From contig JAHWJJ010000025.1 in NCBI GenBank assembly GCA_019348475.1, forward strand, positions 1 through 17,249: 17,249 bases of DNA, written 5' to 3'. The stretch is from Gemmatimonadota bacterium. GTDB lineage: Bacteria; Gemmatimonadota; Gemmatimonadetes; Longimicrobiales; Longimicrobiaceae. Of this stretch, positions 7,301 to 14,141 are shown piece by piece; the stretch's first letter is position 1; each line of letters begins with the position of its first letter. A model generated the notes under the pieces. That model did not search any database. It was not told where the DNA came from and was given only the letters and a program-made list of their open reading frames with translations. A program made the position numbers and the translations under genes.

Positions 7301-7387
7301 GGAGCCCGTCTCCGTGCTGAAGGTTCGCATGTGGTCGCGCCGCCGCCCGTCGCAAGAGCGGGACCGCAGGGATGGGAGGGGCGAGGC

Positions 7388-7500
7388 GCGAGTGCCCAGT
7401 GCTCGGTGCCCAGTGTCTGCTGGTGCCTCGATCCTGGGTCCACGACAGACGCACTCGATCCTGGGCACTTGTTACTGGGCACTGGGCACTCGATATCGAG
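7388..7500. repeat. Nested GTGCCCAGT inverted-repeat cluster
   Basis: Within 113 bases the 9-mer GTGCCCAGT occurs at 7392-7400 and 7406-7414. Its complement ACTGGGCAC occurs at 7474-7482 and 7481-7489, with a degenerate copy at 7460-7468. A 12-mer CTCGATCCTGGG is repeated directly at 7427-7438 and 7454-7465. The cluster ends in the perfect palindrome CTCGATATCGAG (7489-7500). The outer arms can pair into a long cruciform-like structure. It lies in the intergenic stretch between the 77-residue gene and the 329-residue gene, like a REP/BIME-type extragenic element. Confidence 0.8.
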
Positions 7501-7640
7501 CACTCCGCGTCACGATCCCACGGTCTTCGAACGTTGTTTCCCCGGGTGCTTTCGACGAGCCGCCGCGGTGCGGTCCGTCCGCACCACCGCGTTGGGCCAG
7601 GCGGGCGCTTCGCATCCAGCGAATGCGGTCCGCCGTCGCC

Positions 7641-7671
7641 GGCAGTCGTGGGCTCGCCACCCACGGCTGCC
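7641..7671 (-). terminator. Hairpin after the 329-residue gene
   Basis: A 12-bp stem with one G-T pair (7641-7652 with 7660-7671, arm GGCAGTCGTGGG) and a 7-base loop, 27 bases beyond the stop at 7699. A smaller hairpin GGTGCGG/CCGCACC sits at 7567-7585. The interval 7501-7698 otherwise shows no supported gene. Confidence 0.45.
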
Positions 7672-7698
7672 GCGCGTCGTTTGCGCGATACGGCGAAG

Positions 7699-8688
7699 CT
7701 ACGCCAGCGGCAGGCCGGAGGTGGCGCGCGTGTGCTCGTCGTGCAGCGCGCGGAGCGGGGCCACGTCCGGGTGCTCCGCGCCGCTTCCCATCTCCTCCAC
7801 GAACTGGCAGGTGGCGCGGGTACGCGAGGCGGCGTCGTAGCGCGCCTCCCACTGCCGCATCTCGGCCTCTTCGGCGGCGCCCTCGTAGGGAAAGCCCACC
7901 GGCGGGTTGGGCACCCCGATGCGCCACGGCTTGGGGGTGAGGCGCGCGCGGAAGGTCTTCTGCACCTGGCACAGCTTGATGTACTGCGGGTCCGCCCCCA
8001 GCGCGTTCATCGCCGCCATCGTCTCGGGCGCGGTGGGGGAGAAGACATCGTGCGTCACCAGGTAACGCAGCCCCGCGCTGGTGCGGTACACGCGCACCCG
8101 CCACTCCGGGTGCGACGCCACCCAGCGCCGCAGCCGGTCCAGGGCGGGTCCTCCCGCCGCCGGCGCCGCGGGCGGAGGGGCGGTGGGAGCGGCGGCGGGC
8201 TGCGCGGGGCGCGGGCCCAGGAAGCCGCCCACGATGGACTTGATCCCGGCCGGCAGCGGCAGCCGGTCCAGCACCTCGCGGGCCACCGCCATCGGGTCGG
8301 CGGCGGAGAACGACGGTGGCGCTCCGGACGCCTGCCCGCCGTCCGCGCGCGCCTCGTCCACGTCGATGAAGAAGGCCCGCGACGCGTTCAGCACCAGCGC
8401 CCCGTACGAGTTGCGCGTGATGGCCGCGTCCGGCGCATCCACCCCGCCGGTCGCGGGGATCTCGCGCACCACCTCCTCGCGCAGCGGGCGGTCGCCGTAC
8501 GCGTAGCGCTCGGGAAAGCCGGCCCCGCTGCGAACGCGGTCCGCGATGCGCCCGACCGCCTCCTGCGCCAGCGCCTGCGCCTCGGCGGGGCTGCTGCGCG
8601 AGCCGCGCCACACGTGAAAGCGCACGAACTTTCCGGCCGGGGTGGTGGCCGTGGATTCCGCGCGGGACCAGTAGCGGGGGATCAGCAT
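7699..8688 (-). CDS. Conserved hypothetical protein with two parts joined by an Ala/Pro linker
   Basis: 329 residues, no signal peptide, not assigned to a named family. The N-terminal part (about 1-155) begins MLIPRYWSRAE, carries WRGSRSSPAEAQALAQEA, and later NSYGALVLNASRAFFIDVDEA. A low-complexity Ala/Pro stretch lies at about 160-185. The C-terminal part (about 186-329) contains WRVRVYRTSAGLRYLVTHD, DPQYIKLCQVQKTFRARLTPKPWR and an end rich in charged residues. The aromatic and Arg/Lys/Pro pattern (YRTSAGLR, RARLTPKPWR) looks conserved rather than random. The ATG at 8688 has AGGAG about nine bases upstream; the longer frame to 9696 is shadow sequence of the methyltransferase. It is transcribed divergently from that gene. 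Confidence 0.8.
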   Translation of the reverse strand: MLIPRYWSRAESTATTPAGKFVRFHVWRGSRSSPAEAQALAQEAVGRIADRVRSGAGFPERYAYGDRPLREEVVREIPATGGVDAPDAAITRNSYGALVLNASRAFFIDVDEARADGGQASGAPPSFSAADPMAVAREVLDRLPLPAGIKSIVGGFLGPRPAQPAAAPTAPPPAAPAAGGPALDRLRRWVASHPEWRVRVYRTSAGLRYLVTHDVFSPTAPETMAAMNALGADPQYIKLCQVQKTFRARLTPKPWRIGVPNPPVGFPYEGAAEEAEMRQWEARYDAASRTRATCQFVEEMGSGAEHPDVAPLRALHDEHTRATSGLPLA

Positions 8689-8739
8689 GCGAGGGGCTCC
8701 TGGGGTGAAACGGGAAGGTTCGGGGCGAGGAATCGGTTC

Positions 8740-8768
8740 AGTATTCACGGCGAATGCGCCCGCCGCAA
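8740..8768 (-). promoter_or_regulatory. Candidate promoter for the 329-residue gene
   Basis: The minus strand reads TTGCGG (8763-8768), a 17-base gap, then AATACT (8740-8745), about 52 bases before the start codon. The hexamer matches are modest (three and four of six); the support is the spacing and location. Confidence 0.3.
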
Positions 8769-8820
8769 GCCGGATGATCGGCGCGCCGCGCGAACGGAGC
8801 ATCCGCGGAATCGACAACTC

Positions 8821-8850
8821 TTGACGCTGCCCCGCCCGCCGCGCTACGTA
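8821..8850 (+). promoter_or_regulatory. Candidate promoter for the methyltransferase gene
   Basis: TTGACG (8821-8826, five of six) is followed after 18 bases by TACGTA (8845-8850), a weak -10. It would place the start of transcription roughly 48 bases before the ATG at 8905. Confidence 0.3.
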
Positions 8851-8904
8851 CCGGCGGCGCGAGCACGCCGCGCACTCCCGAGCCCCGGCTCCCGTTCCGC
8901 CCGC

Positions 8905-9411
8905 ATGCTCACCATCCTCCGCCACCTGCTTTCCATCCTGCTGCTGCCGTTCACGGTGGTGGTGGTGGTGCCGTGGTGGCTGCTGGGCACGGCCGACGCT
9001 TCCGCAGGCTCGGGCACGCCGGCGCTCGCCTGGCTCTCGCGCGCGCCGGGGGCGGTGCTGTTCGCCGCGGGGTTCGCGCTCTTCGCGTGGTGCGTGGCGC
9101 TCTTTGCGCGGGTGGGGCGGGGGACGCTGGCCCCGTGGGACCCCACGCGGCGGCTGGTCGCCGTCGGCCCGTACCGTCACGTGCGGAATCCGATGATCAG
9201 CGGGGTGCTGCTGATGCTGGTGGGGGAGGCGCTGCTGTGGAGGTCGGGCGCGCTGGCGCTCTGGGCCGGCGCCTTTCTGCTGACCAACCACACGTACTTC
9301 GTGGTGGCGGAAGAGCCGGGGCTGGAGCGGCGCTTCGGCGACAGCTACCGCGCGTACCGCGCCCACGTCCCGCGCTGGATCCCCCGCCTGAGCCCCTGGG
9401 CCGGGGAGTGA
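8905..9411 (+). CDS. Isoprenylcysteine carboxyl methyltransferase-like (ICMT/PEMT superfamily) membrane protein
   Basis: 168 residues with about four hydrophobic segments (9-28, 43-70, 98-117 and 118-135). It carries the family signature GPYRHVRNPM at 88-97, then EEPGLERRFGDSYRAYRAHVPRWIP at about 136-160, where Glu136/Glu137 and the RFG..Y..Y pattern match the SAM-binding end of ICMT-like enzymes. These are SAM-dependent methyltransferases in the membrane. In bacteria the acceptor is usually unknown and is not prenylated CaaX cysteine. The ATG at 8905 begins the first helix directly, and no good ribosome site is visible before it. The frame is open to 7372 but upstream residues are shadow of the divergent gene. 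Confidence 0.88.
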   Translation: MLTILRHLLSILLLPFTVVVVVPWWLLGTADASAGSGTPALAWLSRAPGAVLFAAGFALFAWCVALFARVGRGTLAPWDPTRRLVAVGPYRHVRNPMISGVLLMLVGEALLWRSGALALWAGAFLLTNHTYFVVAEEPGLERRFGDSYRAYRAHVPRWIPRLSPWAGE

Positions 9412-9452
9412 GCGAGGGACGGCCGCGCCGCCTTTCCGCGCTGCGCGACGCT

Positions 9453-9461
9453 TGCTATGCT
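9453..9461 (+). promoter_or_regulatory. Candidate extended -10 promoter for the exported protein gene
   Basis: TGCTATGCT is an extended -10 pattern (TG, one base, TATGCT) ending 48 bases before the ATG at 9510. No clear -35 hexamer is visible, as is common for extended -10 promoters. Confidence 0.35.
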
Positions 9462-9509
9462 GGGGGGCGCCGGCGTGGACCGGCCGTCTTCTCGCGCCAT
9501 CCTGGTCCG

Positions 9510-10325
9510 ATGCGAAGCTCGCGCGCTCTCCTCCTCCTGGTTCTCGTCGCGGGTACGGCGCCTTCGCTGGATGCGCAGGCGCGGCCGCCCCGGCGCGACC
9601 CCCTGTCCGTGCGCATGGACGCGTTTCTCGCGGCGCTGGAGGCGTTTCCGCGCGATACGCTGCTCCACTTTCTGCCCCGGCGCGGCCCCGTGACATGGGT
9701 GCTGACCACGCGCGCCGCGGCGCGGCCGGACCGCCTGGCGCTCTGGCGCTTTGGTCGGGAGGACCTGCTTTCCGCGATGGACTATCCCCGCCCCCTCTGC
9801 GAGTCTTTCTCCCGCGGTGGCGACGCGATCATCCCCGGCACGCTGATGTTCACCGCGATCGAGCACCCGCGCGGGTGGCGCCGCGTGCCGGGGAACCGGT
9901 TCGTCCCGCCGGGCGCGTCCGCGCGGTCGGCGGTGTTCGTGGAGTGGCGCCGCGAGAACGGGCGATGGGTGCTCTCCGCGTTCGGCGACGAGCGGCAGGC
10001 CCGTCCCAGGCTGCTGGGCCGGGAGGTGAACTCCGTCGTCCGTAACGCCGGTCCCGGACCGCCGCCTCCCACCGAGCCGCTGCTGGCCGCGGGGACGCGC
10101 TGGTACGAGGAGCATCTGCCGATCGTGGTGGATGGAGAGATGCTCATCAAGCACGGCCTTCCCCAGGCGATCGAGCCCGAACTGCTCGAACGCATCGGCA
10201 CCCTCAACGGCGTGGCCGTCTACGTCGAAGCGGGTTCGGCGACGCCGGTGGAGGTCGTCTACGTCCCCACGGCGCCCGGGATGTACCAGCCGTACCAGGA
10301 CATGATCGGCAACGGCTGCCCCTAG
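9510..10325 (+). CDS. Exported protein of unknown function
   Basis: 271 residues. The N-terminus MRSSRALLLLVLVAGTAPSLDAQA is a clear Sec signal peptide, with likely cleavage after SLDA (around residue 22), so the product should be periplasmic or secreted. The mature part is mixed alpha/beta, with RGPVTWVLTTR, ESFSRGGDAIIPGTLMFTAIEH, FVEWRRENGRWVLSAFGDE and a C-terminal block VYVEAGSATPVEVVYVPTAPGMYQPYQ. The FVEW..ENGRWVLSAFGDE phrase resembles small lipocalin/NTF2-like beta proteins, but I cannot name a family. The only cysteines in the mature part are CESF (about residue 97) and the one near the C-terminus (IGNGCP), which could form a disulfide. The start follows an extended -10 promoter pattern. 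The stop is followed by a strong hairpin. Confidence 0.75.
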   Translation: MRSSRALLLLVLVAGTAPSLDAQARPPRRDPLSVRMDAFLAALEAFPRDTLLHFLPRRGPVTWVLTTRAAARPDRLALWRFGREDLLSAMDYPRPLCESFSRGGDAIIPGTLMFTAIEHPRGWRRVPGNRFVPPGASARSAVFVEWRRENGRWVLSAFGDERQARPRLLGREVNSVVRNAGPGPPPPTEPLLAAGTRWYEEHLPIVVDGEMLIKHGLPQAIEPELLERIGTLNGVAVYVEAGSATPVEVVYVPTAPGMYQPYQDMIGNGCP

Positions 10326-10393
10326 AGGGCAGAGCGGCGGGCCGGTGGAAGGGAGAGAACGTGCGCGCAGTCCCAGTCGGTGAGGATGCACGA

Positions 10394-10423
10394 GCGGGCG
10401 GGGCCGGTGCCGGCCCCGCCCGC
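10394..10423. terminator. GC hairpin between convergent genes
   Basis: The arms GCGGGCGGGGCCGG (10394-10407) and its exact complement (10410-10423) leave a very tight loop, in practice a GTGC tetraloop on a 13-bp stem. It lies between the stops at 10325 (plus) and 10500 (minus) and fits a two-way terminator. The rest of the 174-base gap shows nothing else. Confidence 0.75.
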
Positions 10424-10499
10424 GTTCGTGTGACTCGCTTCGCGCGCGGCACGCCGCCGCGTGCTCCGCGTGAGGCGATTCTTTCTGCGGACCTCTGGC

Positions 10500-12233
10500 T
10501 TACGGGTTGCGCGTGCCCGACATCTCGCGCCCGTTCTGGTGCAGCGTGACGCCCTGTGCGCGGCCGTCCTGGAAGGTGAAGACCAGGCGCACCTGGTCGC
10601 TGAAGTCGGGGACGAACACGTGGTCCCCCTGCGCACGGAGCCGGGTGGCGTTCTGGCCGGCGGCCTGCGCCATCAGCCGCCCGTCCTGCGCAAACACGCG
10701 CAGCTCCAGGCTCCGCTCGCCCATCCGCAGCGTGTACGTGCCCTCGTAGCGCGCCATCTCGTCCGCGGAAAGGGGCAGGTCGCGCACCGCGTCGGGATCG
10801 CCGGGGCGGGGGGCGCGGTCGCTCACCCTGCTGCCCACGCGCTCGGTTCCGTTCATGTCCATCACCACCGACGCCACGGCGCCGGACGCGTCCCGGGTGA
10901 ACCGCAGCCGCCAGGGCGCCCGCTTCACGAAGAAGGTGGAGTCGGATTCAGGGTACATCCTGAAGCGCACGTTCCCGGGCACCCGCAGCGTCATGGTCCC
11001 GTCGTCCTCCAGCCGCACGAACGCGGACCGGCCGGGCGCCATCTGGTACTCGCCCACGTACGCGGCGAGCACGGTCGGCGCGACGGGCACTTCGCGGATC
11101 GCCAGCGGCGCACCCCGCAGCAGAAAGTCCATGCCGATGTCGTCCTGAAAGCCGCCGGAGTTGGTCAGCATCACGAATCCGATGCGCCGCTCCGGGTCGA
11201 AGCCCACCTGCGTGCGGAACCCCGCGGTGCCGCCGCCGTGCGAAACGATGGTGCGGCCCTGCTCCGACCGCACCCCCCATCCCAGGCCGCCGGTGCGGCC
11301 GTCCGCGAACCGGTGGTGCACCTGCTGCGCCACGCGCATGGCCCGCTCCAGATCCGTGTCGGGCGGACCGAGCTGCGCCCGAAGGTAGGTGAGCATGTCT
11401 TCCGCGTTCGAGCGCAGCCCGCCCGCCCCGGCGACGGCGTCGGTAAGGTCCCAGTACGGCACCACGTCGCCGTCGTCGTCGTGGCCCTTCGACATCCACT
11501 CGGCCACCTGGCCGTCGCGCGAGTAGCTGGTCATCCGCATCCCCAGCGGCTCCAGGATGCGCTGCCGGATGAGCGTCTGGATGTTGGTGCCCGCGGCGCG
11601 GCCCAGCGCGTGGCCCAGCAGCCCCATCGCCAGGTTGGAGTACTCGTACTCCGCGCCGATGTCGCGCCGCAGCTCATGCCCGTTCAGGAACGCGTACAGC
11701 TGTTCCACGGAATAGTCCGCGTACGGGTTGGCCGAATCCGCGGGCGCAAAGTTGTCGGGCATGCGGGGAAGGCCCGAGCGGTGGGTGGCCAGGTCCAGCA
11801 GCGTGATCTGCCGCCCGTTGCGGGAGGGCACGCGGACGTTCGCCGGCAGGTACTTCTGCACCGCATCGTCCAGCGCCACCTCGCCCTTGGCGGCCATGTC
11901 GGCCAGGATGGTGCCGGTGAAGGTCTTGTTGATGGAGCCGATCTCGAACACGGTGCGCGGCCCCAGCGGCCGCGCACCCGGCCCCGCCGATCCGGCGGAG
12001 AGGATGCGGGTGGACCCGTCCGCCTCCAGGATCCCCAGCACGATTCCCGGGGCTTCGCCGTCCTCCACCAGGTAGCGGAGCATTACGTTCAGGTCCTGGT
12101 CGGACGGAAAGTGCGACGCGGCTGCGGCGGGCGCAGGCGCGGGGCTGGCCTGTGCGGCCAAGCCGGGCGCGCAGGGGGCGCCGAGCAGGGCGGCCGCGAG
12201 CACGGCCGTGGCGAACGTGGGCAGTGGTCTCAT
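10500..12233 (-). CDS. Exported serine hydrolase, beta-lactamase/class C (AmpC-like) family
   Basis: 577 residues. A signal peptide covers residues 1 to about 27 (ending GLAAQA), followed by an Ala/Pro spacer. The serine hydrolase domain spans about 45-380. It carries the catalytic SxxK motif as SINK (Ser100, Lys103) in FEIGSINKTFTGTIL, the YxN motif as YSN (Tyr198, Asn200), and HGGG (His332) in place of the KTG triad, as in the esterase/D-aminopeptidase-like branch. The last 190 residues form beta-rich units with a YxGxY pattern: AYVGEYQMAPG (391-401) and RYEGTYTLRMGE (495-506). These look like a duplicated lipocalin-like C-terminal domain. Likely substrates are peptidoglycan peptides or esters; true beta-lactam resistance is not implied. 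The ATG at 12233 begins the signal peptide directly, with AGGG about eight bases upstream. Confidence 0.93.
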   Translation of the reverse strand: MRPLPTFATAVLAAALLGAPCAPGLAAQASPAPAPAAAASHFPSDQDLNVMLRYLVEDGEAPGIVLGILEADGSTRILSAGSAGPGARPLGPRTVFEIGSINKTFTGTILADMAAKGEVALDDAVQKYLPANVRVPSRNGRQITLLDLATHRSGLPRMPDNFAPADSANPYADYSVEQLYAFLNGHELRRDIGAEYEYSNLAMGLLGHALGRAAGTNIQTLIRQRILEPLGMRMTSYSRDGQVAEWMSKGHDDDGDVVPYWDLTDAVAGAGGLRSNAEDMLTYLRAQLGPPDTDLERAMRVAQQVHHRFADGRTGGLGWGVRSEQGRTIVSHGGGTAGFRTQVGFDPERRIGFVMLTNSGGFQDDIGMDFLLRGAPLAIREVPVAPTVLAAYVGEYQMAPGRSAFVRLEDDGTMTLRVPGNVRFRMYPESDSTFFVKRAPWRLRFTRDASGAVASVVMDMNGTERVGSRVSDRAPRPGDPDAVRDLPLSADEMARYEGTYTLRMGERSLELRVFAQDGRLMAQAAGQNATRLRAQGDHVFVPDFSDQVRLVFTFQDGRAQGVTLHQNGREMSGTRNP

Positions 12234-12703
12234 TTGCGATCCCTGGAGCGGGTGTACCGTGACGTGTGCCCCCGCTACGGGTGAATGCCTCTCCGGGTTT
12301 CGGCCGCGATGCCGCGTGGATGGGTGCGCTTGATGTTCCCGGTGGAGCGATGCCGGTAAAACTCGGGCGTACTGCCAGCGTGACTCCCGTCCGCGGAGAA
12401 CAGGAAAGCTTGGGCTCCTTCAGTTCGTGCGCGGATGCAGTGAAGGAGGCGAAGAAGGAATACGAGACGGCGAACGGGTGCGCGATCTGTTCGTCAGCCT
12501 GCCACACAAGCTGAGGTCCAGCAAGCAGAGCAACGAATTTGACCGGCTATCCCATATGGATCGCCGGCCGTTCGTGCCGTCCTATCCCAGTGGTGCACCG
12601 CCGCGCACCCTGGTCTGATCTCTCCCGTGTGCAACCGGCAGGGAACCCGTTATGTTCTATTCATACGTGGGTGCGTAGGTGGATTTTGGCCTGGAGTTAG
12701 ACG
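12234..12703. other. Intergenic stretch without a supported gene
   Basis: 470 bases between the divergent serine hydrolase and antitoxin genes. Small frames exist (for example 12266-12514 plus) but show no family signal and no ribosome site. From about 12460 the sequence becomes visibly more AT-rich than the rest of the window (for example CGAATTTGACC near 12535 and GTTATGTTCTATTCATACG at 12648-12666). This is the expected place for the antitoxin promoter and operator, but I could not fix clear hexamers. Confidence 0.6.
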
Positions 12704-12934
12704 ATGTCGCAGCACGCAATCGACCTCACGCACGCCCAGACCCGACTGCCGGAATTGGTACGGCAAGCGGCACGGGGCGAGGATGTGATCCTGACTGACG
12801 CCGGAGAGGCGGTGGCGAAAATCATCCCGATCACTCGCGCGCGAGGACCGCGGCAGTTCGGGAGTGCCAAGGGTTTGATTCACATGGCAGATGATTTCGA
12901 TGAGCCTCTTGAGGAATTCGAAGATTACATGTAG
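12704..12934 (+). CDS. Phd/YefM family antitoxin of a type II toxin-antitoxin pair
   Basis: 76 residues, the usual size. The N-terminal fold is diagnostic: IDLTHAQTRLPELVRQAARGEDVILTDAGEAVAKIIPI (in pieces, about 6-43), a strand-helix-helix-strand DNA-binding unit. A flexible acidic tail FGSAKGLIHMADDFDEPLEEF follows, the part that wraps and inhibits the toxin. GGAG at 12693-12696 lies seven bases before the ATG, so translation should work. Such antitoxins repress their own promoter. The gene is less GC-rich at third positions than its neighbours, which fits acquisition by transfer. Its partner directly downstream is damaged, so this is probably now an orphan antitoxin. Confidence 0.92.
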   Translation: MSQHAIDLTHAQTRLPELVRQAARGEDVILTDAGEAVAKIIPITRARGPRQFGSAKGLIHMADDFDEPLEEFEDYM

Positions 12935-12943
12935 CCTCCGTGC

Positions 12944-13252
12944 ATTTCTAATCGCGCCCTGCTCGACACGCACAGCTTCATCTGGTTCATCAGCGGCGAT
13001 GAGCGGCTCAGCGCGCGCGCTCGCGCGCTGATCGAGGCGCCGGAGAATTCGATCATCGTCAGCGTCGCGAGCCTGTGGGAGATCGCAATCAAGCACGGCC
13101 TGGGCAAGCTGCCGCTCCAGCCCGGGGGCGCGGGCCTGGTCGCATGCCATGCAGCACGCCTTGTACTTCTCCGACTGATCCCGGATGAATTGGAGCGCCA
13201 GCATATCGGCGTGCTCGCAATCGAACTTGACCATCTTTCGGAACTGGTTCAT
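12944..13252 (+). pseudogene. VapC-type PIN-domain toxin remnant, no start codon and no C-terminus
   Basis: Nine bases after the antitoxin stop a frame reads (I)SNRALLDTHSFIWFISGDERLSA, then an ARALIEAPENSIIVSVASLWEIAIKHGLGKLPLQ run, which is the first ~60 residues of a PIN-domain ribonuclease. The first catalytic Asp (LLDTH) and the Glu in SLWEIAIK are present. There is no ATG, GTG or TTG in the right place; the codon where the start should be is ATT (12944). After LGKLPLQ the match breaks for about 15 residues, resumes weakly as IPDELERQHIGVLAIELDHLSEL (in part), then ends before the HHRDPFDR block that supplies the third Asp. Toxin activity is therefore not expected. Beyond about 13125 the assignment is tentative, because codon-position GC there favours the other strand. 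Confidence 0.75.
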
Positions 13253-13267
13253 GAGGTCGCCGGCCAT
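13121..13267 (-). pseudogene. Possible fragment of an unidentified minus-strand gene
   Basis: From an ATG at 13267 the minus strand reads MAGDLMNQFRKMVKFDCEHA and onward through DMLALQFIRDQSEKYKACCM to ACDQARAPG. About 80-85 percent of its third codon positions are G or C, against roughly half to 60 percent in the plus frame. That suggests this strand was once the coding one. After about 13121 the same frame runs antisense to the PIN remnant and stops looking like protein. I recognise no family. The alternative is that it is merely the antisense of a decayed VapC C-terminus. Confidence 0.35.
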
Positions 13268-13292
13268 CTCGTACCTACGCGAATACGGCCAA

Positions 13293-13481
13293 TCACCCGC
13301 CTAGCCGCTCCTGCACCAGCCGGCTCACCAGCGCGGGGTTGGCGTTGCCGCCGGACTGGCGCATCACCTGGCCCACGAAGAGGCCGAGCAGGCCCGTTTT
13401 GCCGGCGCGGTACTCGTCGGCCTTGGCGGCGGTGGCGGCGATCACATGGTCCACGATGGGCAGGGCGCCGGGATCGCTCAC
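13293..13481 (-). repeat. Diverged partial copy of the glnS 3' end
   Basis: 189 bases, alignable to 14479-14670 (192 bases) in the same orientation, with a single 3-base gap and about 85-88 percent identity by eye. Many differences are silent. The two copies form direct repeats about 1.0 kb apart, flanking the gene at 13560-14135 and the frameshifted gene. Confidence 0.85.
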
Positions 13482-13532
13482 CGGTTCAACCCGCTCGGCC
13501 TCCCACGCATCCAAGGCTCGGTACTTGGGCAT
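13293..13532 (-). pseudogene. Chimeric ORF: foreign 5' end joined to a second copy of the GlnRS YqeY/GatB C-terminus
   Basis: 79 residues. Residues 17-79 (PVSDPGALPIVDHV to LVQERLGG) repeat the last 63 residues of the glutaminyl-tRNA synthetase gene at 14479, with six substitutions and one residue deleted. Residues 1-16 (MPKYRALDAWEAERVE) have no counterpart in glnS. YRALDAWEA resembles the opening of four-helix-bundle (S23/IVP-type) proteins, but this is a short match. A ribosome site GAGGG lies six bases before the ATG at 13532, so the frame could be translated. The conserved tail by itself lacks the synthetase and most of the YqeY domain. I regard it as a recombination product and probably non-functional. 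A plus-strand gene starts only 27 bases away, divergently. Confidence 0.7.
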
Positions 13533-13559
13533 CTTCAACCCTCGCAATCGGAGAAGCGC

Positions 13560-14135
13560 ATGCACGACCCTTCCGCCACCGCCCTGCTGCAGCGCGTCGA
13601 GGCGCTGGAGCGACAGGCCAGACGCAGCCGGGCGCTCTCGCTGGTTCTCGGTACCCTGCTGGCGGCAGTGTCGCTGGGGGCGTGGATCACGCCGCCGGGG
13701 ACGGCGGACGTGCTGCGCGCCCGCACGCTCATCATCGAAGACGAGCAGGGGCGCGACCGGGTGGTACTAGGCGCGCCCGTGCCGAGCGCGCTGGGCACCA
13801 CGCGCATCAGCCCCAGCACCGGGATGGTGATCAACGACACCGCCGGGCACGAGCGCTTCGGGCTCGGGCTCATGGAGAACGGGCGGATGGGGATGGGCTT
13901 CGACGCGGCGCCGGGAGACGGCGACCCACGCAATTCCGAGCGGCTGAACCTGGGCGTGGATGCGAACGGGAACGGGTACGTGCGCTATCTCGACAAGCGG
14001 ACCGGCCTGGCCGGCTACCTGGGCCTGCGCGAGGACGACCGCGTCTGGCTGGAGTTCGCCTACGTCACCGCCGATTCCATCATCCGCCGCCGCCTCGGCC
14101 TGCTAGGCGACCAGATGCTGCGCGAGGCACGGTAG
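13560..14135 (+). CDS. Membrane-anchored conserved hypothetical protein
   Basis: 191 residues. A short amphipathic, coiled-coil-like helix (ALLQRVEALERQARR, 8-22) leads into one transmembrane helix at about 25-44. A predicted extracytoplasmic or cytoplasmic beta-rich domain follows. It has a repeated style of phrase, LIIEDEQGRDRVVLGAP (57-73), MVINDTAGHERFGLGLMENG (89-108) and VDANGNGYVRYLDKRTG (133-149), each giving a D/N-x-x-G-x-x-R turn followed by a strand. This looks like successive beta-helix or beta-propeller-like turns. The family is not named to my knowledge and the function is unknown. GGAG at 13550-13553 lies six bases before the ATG. The start is divergent from the chimeric ORF, 27 bases away. 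It shows normal high GC at third positions and an intact frame, so it is probably expressed. Confidence 0.8.
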   Translation: MHDPSATALLQRVEALERQARRSRALSLVLGTLLAAVSLGAWITPPGTADVLRARTLIIEDEQGRDRVVLGAPVPSALGTTRISPSTGMVINDTAGHERFGLGLMENGRMGMGFDAAPGDGDPRNSERLNLGVDANGNGYVRYLDKRTGLAGYLGLREDDRVWLEFAYVTADSIIRRRLGLLGDQMLREAR

Positions 14136-14141
14136 AGCCAA

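Noticed and set aside
7388..7500. CRISPR array
   Set aside because: The repeats are 9-12 bases, unevenly spaced and in both orientations, and no cas genes are present.
10461..12284. Plus-strand frame of 607 codons opposite the serine hydrolase
   Set aside because: Antisense shadow; the minus strand carries SxxK, YxN, HGG and a signal peptide.
12266..12514. 82-codon plus ORF upstream of the antitoxin
   Set aside because: No ribosome site, no family signal and mixed composition, so it was treated as intergenic.
12650..13267. 205-codon minus-strand ORF as a single real gene
   Set aside because: Its downstream two-thirds are antisense to the antitoxin and PIN domain and lose coding character. 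Only the first ~48 codons are kept as a tentative fragment.
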